From CAYLJJ01 sp964384025 (lineage in GTDB: Bacteria; Myxococcota_A; Bradymonadia; UBA7976; UBA1532): a stretch of DNA of 35,922 nt. Position numbers and translations under genes: made by a program. The stretch is from contig CAYLJJ010000076.1 of NCBI GenBank assembly GCA_964384025.1, forward strand, positions 1 to 35,922, read 5' to 3'. A model generated the notes under the pieces. It worked only from the letters and a program-made list of their open reading frames with translations, was not told where the DNA came from and ran no database searches. Below are positions 30,191 through 35,922 of this stretch, piece by piece (the first letter of the stretch is position 1; every line of letters starts with the position of its first letter).

Positions 30191-31306
30191 ATGAAGATTC
30201 CGCTGATCGATCTCCAAGCCCAGCTTGGGAGCTATCGCGCTGAGGCGCTGGCGGCGTTTGAGCGAGTAATGGACAGCCAACGCTTTATATTGGGGGAAGA
30301 GGTTCAAAGCTTTGAAGAGGCGCTCTCTCGCTGGGCGTCAGTCCCCGCTGTAGTGGGGGTCTCTTCGGGAACTGACGCCCTCTTAGCGGCTCTGATGGCC
30401 TTGGAGTTGGGGCCAGGAGATGAAGTGATCACCACTCCTTTCAGCTTCTTTGCAACAGCAGGGGTGGTGGTGCGCTTGGGGGCTCGCCCGGTTTTTGTGG
30501 ATATCGACCCGCGAACCCTTGATCTCAACGAGGAGCAAGTTCGCGCTGCCTTGAGTCCTCGAACTCGCGCGATCATCCCTGTGCATCTTTTTGGACGAGT
30601 CTGTGATCTGGGGAGCCTCTACCAGGACCCAGAAGCTCCTGTCATCATCGAAGACGCTGCTCAATCTTTGGGAGCGCGCTTGAGAGATCTGCGCGTGGGT
30701 CAGCTGGGGCGTTTCTGCTGCACCAGCTTTTTTCCTGCCAAAAACTTGGGGGGCTTTGGCGATGGAGGTGCGGTCCTCTGTCGCGATCAGGAGGGAGCAG
30801 AGAAGATCCAGATCCTACGAGTCCACGGCAGCCGCCCCAAATATCACCACCATATCGTCGGGGGAAACTTTCGCCTGGATGCGCTTCAGGCGGCTATCTT
30901 GCGTGTCAAGCTGTCCCATCTCTCCGGTTGGAACCAAGCCCGGCGAGAGAACGCTGCTCGCTATGAGATCCTCTTTGCCGAGAGTGGACTCTCAGCACGG
31001 GGGCTCTTAAGAAGCCCTGGACTGCGTGAGGATGAAGAGGCGGTCTTTAACCAATATGTCATCCGCGCAGAGCGCCGAGATGAGCTTCAGGCACACCTAA
31101 GAGCCCAAGGGATCGGCAGCGCCATCTACTATCCACAACCATTGCATCTTCAGCCCTGCTTTCAGAATCTGGGCTATGCTCCTGGAGATCTACCCAACTC
31201 TGAAGCGGCCTGTAGAGATGTCCTTGCGTTGCCTATCTCTCCTGAGCTAAAAGTTGAAGACCAAGAGAGGGTGACAGACAACATCAAGGCTTTTTACGGT
31301 CTTTGA
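30191..31306 (+). CDS. DegT/DnrJ/EryC1 family PLP sugar aminotransferase
   Basis: 371 residues from the second of two adjacent ATGs (30191), which sits five bases after GGAG; GTG 30185 and ATG 30188 are too close to it. Fold type I aminotransferase with VSSGTDALLAALMALELGPG, TPFSFFATAGVV, EDAAQSLGA (Asp155 holds the PLP nitrogen) and FFPAKNLGGFGDGG (Lys184 forms the Schiff base). The family transaminates nucleotide-linked keto sugars for surface polysaccharides. No sugar-nucleotide genes are adjacent, so the substrate cannot be named. Confidence 0.93.
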   Translation: MKIPLIDLQAQLGSYRAEALAAFERVMDSQRFILGEEVQSFEEALSRWASVPAVVGVSSGTDALLAALMALELGPGDEVITTPFSFFATAGVVVRLGARPVFVDIDPRTLDLNEEQVRAALSPRTRAIIPVHLFGRVCDLGSLYQDPEAPVIIEDAAQSLGARLRDLRVGQLGRFCCTSFFPAKNLGGFGDGGAVLCRDQEGAEKIQILRVHGSRPKYHHHIVGGNFRLDALQAAILRVKLSHLSGWNQARRENAARYEILFAESGLSARGLLRSPGLREDEEAVFNQYVIRAERRDELQAHLRAQGIGSAIYYPQPLHLQPCFQNLGYAPGDLPNSEAACRDVLALPISPELKVEDQERVTDNIKAFYGL

Positions 31307-31359
31307 GTTTGCTTCACTGCCTCCAAGAACAAGAAGTCAAAAAATTTTCCGAAGTTGAA

Positions 31360-31383
31360 GGAGATTTTGGCATCAAGATCTCC
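31360..31383 (+). terminator. Hairpin after the aminotransferase gene
   Basis: GGAGATTTT pairs with AAGATCTCC (9 bp, one G-U) around a 6-nt loop. There is no T-run after it, so intrinsic termination is uncertain. It lies 54 bp after the aminotransferase stop in the 160-bp gap before the Tex-like gene. Confidence 0.35.
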
Positions 31384-31466
31384 TGGGAGCTGAATCTAAG
31401 GGCCTCTACCCAGCCCCTGATTTAAAGCTCTCGATTCCTTTACCCCATTCAAATGTTGGGTGCCTC

Positions 31467-33191
31467 ATGAGGTTGTCGAGCTTCATACAGCGAACACGAG
31501 CCCTCGGTGATACAAAGCTCAGCTCACAGCAGATCGCAGCTGTGGGAGAGATGATTCAGAAGGGGGCTGATCTCTCCACGCTCCTCAAGAGAAAGAGTGA
31601 GAAGCTCAACGCCCAGGTTCTCTTAGATATCTGGAGGGCTGCTCGTCGGCATCAGAAGCACCAACACTCCCTTCAAGGGGTGGCCGCTCGACGACGCAGG
31701 GAGGGGCAGAGCGCGATCCCTCCTGCCCTCCTTAAGCAGACCCTCGCTCAACATGAGGTTGAGGTTCTAGAACGAGCTGAGACCCTAGCTCAGCCAGGGC
31801 GCTTCTCTGAGCATCTCCGCCGAGACGCCATCAAGGAGGCGGTGGCGCTCTGGAATGCTTGCCGCAATATCTTTTACCGAGAGGCGATCTTTATGGTCTG
31901 GATGGCTACAGATCAGGAAGATCTTGTGGAGCGCTTCTCTACTCTGATTGGAGAGAGCAGCCTCAAGGAGATGCCCCCTGATCGCTGGACCCAGATCCGC
32001 GAAGGAGAGATGGCGGGGGCTCTTGAGTTGGAGTTTGAGCTGCCTGAAGAGAGGCTTTTAGAGCAGGTAGAGGTTCGAGGGACTGAACTCTCTGCCCTCT
32101 CGACAGGTTTGGACAGCCTCTCTCTGCTCCAAACCCTGGTCTTAGATGATCTGGAGGAGTGGTCTAAGCGCTTTAAAGATGAAGAGGTTCGTGAGTGGCT
32201 GATGCAGAAGGGCTGTAAGGCATTTCTCAAGCTTCTCTGGACCCCCCCCGCCACTCAGCAGGTCTTGGCGGGGATCTGGGTCGAGGGAGAGCAGATGGGC
32301 TTCACGGTGGTGATGCGTAGCGGCAAGCTGGTGGCACACGGGGAGGCAAAGATCGAGGAGAGCGCTCTGAAGACGGCGACAAAGCTCATCGGTCTGCGCC
32401 CCATCGAAGCCCTGGTTCTACCTGAAGGGATGGATCCCGAACTCAGCAGGGAGCTGAGCACAGGCTTCGCAGCCTTCCCCACCGTATGGGCCCAGACGCG
32501 AGCTTTAGAGGAGGGCGTTAACGCTCTGAAAGAGTCGCTCCCTCCCATCGCCGCTCGAGCGCTCCTCATCGCGCGCCGGATCGCACAACCCATGAGCACT
32601 TGGGCTCAGGTAGATCCCATCAGCCTACAGCTCGTTGAGCCAGACTTTCAGCTAGATAACGACTGCTTCCGCAAGCAACTCCAAGATGTTCTGGTCCTGG
32701 CTCAAAATGGGATCGATCCAGAAGAGCTATTTAAGTCCAAGGCCAAAAGAAAGGCTGCTTCCACCGCAGAGCCTGCGCTCAACCCTAGCCTAAAGTCAGT
32801 GGAGGATCTACGCCCAGGTTTGGAGTTAAAGGGGCTGATCACCAAGCTCACTCAGTTTGGTGCCTTTGTAAACATCGGTCTCTCTCATGAGGGCTTGGTC
32901 CATGTCAGCGAGATGGCAGATCACTATGTTAAGGATCCAGGGGAAATCGTCAAAGTAGAAGAGTTGGTCTCTGTACGGGTCTTAGGAGTGGACCGAGCCC
33001 GACGACGCATCTCGCTCTCCCTACGAGCGGAGTCCAGTCGCACTGAAGGAAGAAGCGGCTTCCCGCTCGATGATGGTACTGGAGATCGCAGACGACGAGG
33101 AGGGCGCAAAGAGAACAACGGTGAAGGGGTGAGGGGAGTAGCCCGCGCTCAGGCTCTGGCTGATCTTGAGGCCCTATTCAAAAGCAAATAG
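31467..33191 (+). CDS. Degenerate Tex-like RNA-binding protein with C-terminal S1 domain
   Basis: 574 residues; Tex proteins have about 770. The S1 domain (about 450-525) is of the Tex type: VEDLRPGLELKGLITKLTQF, GAFVNIGLSHEGLVHVSEMA, DHYVKDPGEIVKVEELVSVR. Before it, ALLIARRIAQPMSTWAQVDP matches the Tex block 'ARRLQDPLAELVKIDP', and VLAGIWVEGEQMGFTVVMRS stands where the YqgF/RNase H domain begins but without its GxDPG motif. The N-terminus (SSQQIAAVGEMIQKGADLST) resembles the Tex N-terminal helices. The helix-hairpin-helix DNA-binding part seems missing. The C-terminus is Arg/Gly-rich. So it is an inactive-looking Tex paralogue that probably still binds RNA. The ATG has a weak binding site. 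Confidence 0.72.
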   Translation: MRLSSFIQRTRALGDTKLSSQQIAAVGEMIQKGADLSTLLKRKSEKLNAQVLLDIWRAARRHQKHQHSLQGVAARRRREGQSAIPPALLKQTLAQHEVEVLERAETLAQPGRFSEHLRRDAIKEAVALWNACRNIFYREAIFMVWMATDQEDLVERFSTLIGESSLKEMPPDRWTQIREGEMAGALELEFELPEERLLEQVEVRGTELSALSTGLDSLSLLQTLVLDDLEEWSKRFKDEEVREWLMQKGCKAFLKLLWTPPATQQVLAGIWVEGEQMGFTVVMRSGKLVAHGEAKIEESALKTATKLIGLRPIEALVLPEGMDPELSRELSTGFAAFPTVWAQTRALEEGVNALKESLPPIAARALLIARRIAQPMSTWAQVDPISLQLVEPDFQLDNDCFRKQLQDVLVLAQNGIDPEELFKSKAKRKAASTAEPALNPSLKSVEDLRPGLELKGLITKLTQFGAFVNIGLSHEGLVHVSEMADHYVKDPGEIVKVEELVSVRVLGVDRARRRISLSLRAESSRTEGRSGFPLDDGTGDRRRRGGRKENNGEGVRGVARAQALADLEALFKSK

Positions 33192-33208
33192 AATTTAATT
33201 CTCTCGGT

Positions 33209-33790
33209 TTAGCGCCCGGCGTACCAGAGCAAGTCAAGGCCCAAGCTGAGGGCGTTCATCCCCACAGGGTTGCTGTCTGCAGGGCTGAACAGAGCATAGA
33301 GGCTGGGGGCCAGAGTGAAGCCCCCTTCGTTCGCGCCTCCTTTGAGCCGAAACTCATAGTTTAGCCCCAGTTGGTAGAGAGCACCTCCTCCCACCCCCTC
33401 ATAGCCCTCATCTCCCTTGGGCTCCAAGCTGCTCCCACCAACCCCTAGGCCTCCGATCAGGAGCAGAGCCTCAGCCCAGGAGAAAGGGCGCCAACCCGCC
33501 TGAAGAAGGAAGCCTCCTAAGCCTCCTTCATAGCGATCGTTGTTCCCTGTCCCTCCCAGACTGATGAGATCCAAGCCGAGAGTGAAGCTGGGGAGGACCT
33601 CTTCTCCGAAACGAAGGTGCCCTCCCATCCCAGTGAAGCTTCCAGCATCTTCTCCTTCATCGTCGCTGGCTTGGCCCAGGCCCAGACCACCACCAACCCC
33701 TAGATAGAAGCCCAAAGCTCCCCTCTCATCAGGAGCAGCCTGAACCGTCACTACCCACAGAAGGATCAAGAGCGCATAGATATATCTCAT
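33209..33790 (-). CDS. Outer-membrane beta-barrel-like protein
   Basis: 193 residues from ATG 33790, which begins a signal peptide (MRYIYALLILLWVVTVQAA); the frame extends to 33898 without a sensible start. The mature part has alternating strands rich in Gly and aromatic residues (GALGFYLGVGGGLGLGQ, LPSFTLGLDLISLGG, GGFLLQAGWRPFSW, LYQLGLNYEFRL, LSLGLDLLWYAGR), as in 8-stranded barrels of the OmpA/OmpW size. It lacks the usual C-terminal Phe but ends in an aromatic strand. Function unknown. Convergent with the Tex-like gene, 17 bp apart, with a small palindrome AGAATTTAATTCT between them. Confidence 0.65.
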   Translation of the reverse strand: MRYIYALLILLWVVTVQAAPDERGALGFYLGVGGGLGLGQASDDEGEDAGSFTGMGGHLRFGEEVLPSFTLGLDLISLGGTGNNDRYEGGLGGFLLQAGWRPFSWAEALLLIGGLGVGGSSLEPKGDEGYEGVGGGALYQLGLNYEFRLKGGANEGGFTLAPSLYALFSPADSNPVGMNALSLGLDLLWYAGR

Positions 33791-33848
33791 AGGGAGATGA
33801 TGCGGGCTTGAGCAGAAGATCTCAACGTGCTCTCTCCTTAATCCTGGC

Positions 33849-33880
33849 TTGGAGATTGCTAGAGATGCTCTACATATACT
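33849..33880 (+). promoter_or_regulatory. Possible ino1 promoter
   Basis: TTGGAG (33849-33854) and TACATA (33871-33876) with a 16-bp spacer, 50 bp before the ino1 start codon. The overlapping TATACT at 33875-33880 is an alternative -10. Weak matches, based on pattern only. Confidence 0.3.
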
Positions 33881-33925
33881 GAGAGCCTCCGCTCTCAAGT
33901 CTCCACTCCAGAAAGGATCAAAGAG

Positions 33926-35233
33926 ATGGATAAGAGGATTGAGGCTGCAGCTCCCCGTCTGGGCGTTCTCCTACAGGGCATGGGGGCTGTCGGCAGTACC
34001 TTTGTGGCGGGGGTTTTGGCGATCCAACAGGGCCTTGGGAAGCCCATCGGCTCCCTCAGTCAACTGGGGCATATCCGCTTAGGGAAGCGGGATGAGGAGC
34101 GCAATCCAGCGATCAAGGAGCTGTTGCCACTCACCCCCTTGAAGGGCTTGGTCTTTGGTGGTTGGGATATCTTTGGTGGTGATCTCTACGAAGCATGCAG
34201 CACCGCGAAGGTCTTAGAGAGAGATCTCCTAGAGGCACTTAAACCAGCGTTGATGAAGATCAAGCCGATGGATGGCGCCTTTGACCCTGAATATGTCAAG
34301 CGCCTCAACGGCACTCATATCAAGTCGGGGACTCGTCGAGACTGGGCTGATGAGTTGAGGGCCGATATCCGTCGCTTTAAGGAGGATAATGAGCTGGAGC
34401 GCTGCGTCTTGGTCAGCTGTGCCAGCACCGAGATCTATACAGAGCTGGGCGCTGCTCATCAAAGCCTAGCCGCCTTTGAGCGTGCCTTGGATGAAGATGA
34501 TCAGAGCATCTCTCCCTCGATGGTGTACGCCTACGCCGCCCTGATGGAAGATACGCCTTACGCCAACGGCACCCCTTCCCATGCGGCAGAGATTCCGGCG
34601 CTGCTGGAGTTGGCGATGGAGCGCGCTGTACCGATTGGGGGCAAAGACTTCAAGACTGGTCAGACTCTCATGAAGACGGTGTTGGCGCCGATGTTCAAGG
34701 CTCGTCTTCTGGGGGTACAGGGCTGGTTCAGCACCAACATCTTAGGGAATCGAGATGGAGAGGTTTTAGATGAGCCGGGGGCTTTCTTAAGCAAAGAGAA
34801 GACCAAACTGGGGGTCTTAGACACGATCCTTCAGCCGGAGTGCTACCCCGATCTCTTCGGGGAACTCTACCACAAGGTGCGCATCAACTATTACCCTCCA
34901 AGGGGAGACGCTAAGGAGGGCTGGGACAACATCGACATCTTTGGTTGGCTGGGCTACCCCATGCAGATCAAGGTAGACTTCCTCTGTCGAGACTCCATCC
35001 TCGCGGCTCCCATCGTCCTCGATCTGGCGCTCTTCCTGGATCTAGCCGCTCGAGCAGGCCGCAAGGGGATTCAGGAGTGGCTCAGCTTCTACTGGAAGAG
35101 CCCGATCACGGCGCCTGAGATCTACCCAGAGCACGATCTCTTTATCCAGCTCACCAAGCTCAAGAACAACCTGCGCTATATGGCAGGAGAAGAGCTGATC
35201 ACCCACCTGGGGATTGAGTATTATGAGGAGTAA
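33926..35233 (+). CDS. ino1: Myo-inositol-1-phosphate synthase
   Basis: Converts glucose 6-phosphate to 1L-myo-inositol 1-phosphate using NAD internally; first step to inositol lipids and compatible solutes. 435 residues. NAD-binding start VLLQGMGAVGSTFVAGVL, then SQLGHIRLG, VFGGWDIFGGDLYEA, VYAYAALMEDTPYANGTPSH, the hallmark GGKDFKTGQTLMKTVLAPMF with active-site lysines, and WFSTNILGNRDGEVL. The length is between actinobacterial (about 360) and eukaryotic (about 510) enzymes. It stands alone; no inositol monophosphatase or phosphatidylinositol gene is next to it. The ATG is preceded by AAAGAG. Confidence 0.95.
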   Translation: MDKRIEAAAPRLGVLLQGMGAVGSTFVAGVLAIQQGLGKPIGSLSQLGHIRLGKRDEERNPAIKELLPLTPLKGLVFGGWDIFGGDLYEACSTAKVLERDLLEALKPALMKIKPMDGAFDPEYVKRLNGTHIKSGTRRDWADELRADIRRFKEDNELERCVLVSCASTEIYTELGAAHQSLAAFERALDEDDQSISPSMVYAYAALMEDTPYANGTPSHAAEIPALLELAMERAVPIGGKDFKTGQTLMKTVLAPMFKARLLGVQGWFSTNILGNRDGEVLDEPGAFLSKEKTKLGVLDTILQPECYPDLFGELYHKVRINYYPPRGDAKEGWDNIDIFGWLGYPMQIKVDFLCRDSILAAPIVLDLALFLDLAARAGRKGIQEWLSFYWKSPITAPEIYPEHDLFIQLTKLKNNLRYMAGEELITHLGIEYYEE

Positions 35234-35384
35234 GCTGGACGCTCTATCAAAATATGATAAGTAGATAGATCCAGATATAGGAGTTCTAGATATAGGCCCA
35301 AAGTAAAGAATAGAGGTGGCCCAGGAATCCGTCGGTCTGATTTTTCTAAGGTCATTGTCGCTGCCGAACCCCACCCAGGGCGAT
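35234..35384. other. Gap between convergent ino1 and OMP-like gene
   Basis: 151 bp with short A/T-rich stretches (GATAAGTAGATAGATCCAGA). No gene and no clear terminator was seen. Confidence 0.4.
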
Positions 35385-35922
35385 TCAAAAGATGTAGGTG
35401 AGTCCGGCTTTTATCTGAAGTCCTGAATAGCTGCCCACCTCTTCTCCATCAAATAAGCTCTTTTCAGCAGCATCTTCAGGAGGCTCTAGCTTCATCTCTG
35501 AGAAGCTGAAGCGATAGCCCGCTCCCGCTCGAATTTGCCAGTCGGGATGCAAAATGATATCGAGACCTGCGGCCATTTGGAGGCTGGGGCTGGCTCCACC
35601 GGCAGAGTCGTCCTTCTCCTCTTCATCCACTTCAACTTTATTATCTGGTGTGCTCACCCCCAAAATGGAGATCCCTGCGAGGATGCTGGTGAAAAGATCA
35701 ATCCTGGGAAATAAGTAATACTTCACCTCAGGGCCTGCGATAAAATTCATCATTGTGAAATTGAACTCTTTTTCTCCACCATCCGCGCTGCCTACAGCAA
35801 GCTCAAAATTGGTACGAAGCCAGAGTTCTCCATGAGACCAACTTGAATAGGGGCTGAGGTCGTAGCCCAATACTCCGGTCATCCTCAGGTCGCTATGACC
35901 CCGTGGTTTATGAAGGTGGGCA
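35385..35922 (-). CDS. Outer-membrane beta-barrel-like protein (5' end outside window)
   Basis: The frame is open from the window edge; an inner ATG at 35882 lacks a signal peptide, and the codons before it (AHLHKPRGHSDLR) read on as a barrel-like strand, so the true start is beyond the window. About 178 residues are visible. Alternating strands: GELWLRTNFELAVGS, MNFIAGPEVKYYLFP, LQMAAGLDIILHP, IRAGAGYRFSFSEM, and a final GLQIKAGLTYIF ending in the C-terminal Phe that BamA recognises. This is typical for an outer-membrane barrel of the OmpW/OmpX kind. An acidic loop (DNKVEVDEEEKDDS) would face outside. Function unknown. Confidence 0.75.
   Translation of the reverse strand, partial: AHLHKPRGHSDLRMTGVLGYDLSPYSSWSHGELWLRTNFELAVGSADGGEKEFNFTMMNFIAGPEVKYYLFPRIDLFTSILAGISILGVSTPDNKVEVDEEEKDDSAGGASPSLQMAAGLDIILHPDWQIRAGAGYRFSFSEMKLEPPEDAAEKSLFDGEEVGSYSGLQIKAGLTYIF

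Overview
The window reads as chromosomal DNA of a Gram-negative bacterium of the Myxococcota / former Deltaproteobacteria type. Support comes from a secreted von Willebrand A protein with Cys/Asp MopE-like repeats and a MYXO-CTERM-like tail, a PilZ protein, several lipoproteins with SxC-type lipoboxes, beta-barrel-like envelope proteins, an RpoH-type sigma factor and a eukaryote-like myo-inositol-phosphate synthase. GTG and TTG starts are frequent. The lineage is inferred from gene types only; no rRNA is present. No tRNA, rRNA or CRISPR array was recognised.

Layout. 1-1903 (-): ribosomal protein S1 with six S1 domains and an acidic repeat tail cut by the window edge. 2046-3804 (+): a MerR regulator with two CxxC pairs, an ECF-type sigma factor 3 bp downstream, and coaE. 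3801-8578 (-): a compact chaperone operon read J-domain/TPR protein -> Hsp70 -> TPR adaptor; the outer two genes share a small 'LSxIDG' module. 8767-11082 (+): a membrane protein with an N-terminal discoidin-like domain and a GT-C-like body.

11083-14322 is the mobile, accessory part. It holds a probable group II intron relic, a 226-bp miniature inverted-repeat element, an AT-rich cytochrome b561 gene bracketed by two direct copies of that element, and a chimeric insertion sequence (an IS4-like transposase whose C-terminus is replaced by an IS5-like tail). A second, unrelated miniature element with 37-bp inverted repeats and a 4-bp target duplication sits at 17619-17897, exactly on the stop codon of the vWA gene.

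14333-20189: a DUF1848 Fe-S protein, the vWA/MopE-like surface protein, a HEAT-repeat lipoprotein and an unrecognised protein. 20237-23735 (+) is a tight gene row: rpoH-like sigma, YqeY, DUF4213/DUF364, unknown, TerB-like, PilZ (apparently with a CTG start). 23711-24630 (-) encodes two coupled lipoproteins. 24939-29185 (+): a giant zinc-finger coiled-coil protein coupled to an MBL-fold hydrolase. 29164-35922: dus, a DegT-type aminotransferase, a degenerate Tex paralogue, two envelope beta-barrel-like proteins and ino1.

The most system-like unit is the J-protein/Hsp70/TPR operon, which looks like a self-contained chaperone machine with its own adaptor. The second is the MerR + sigma pair under one palindrome-bearing promoter. 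Neither can be shown to be new without database searches.
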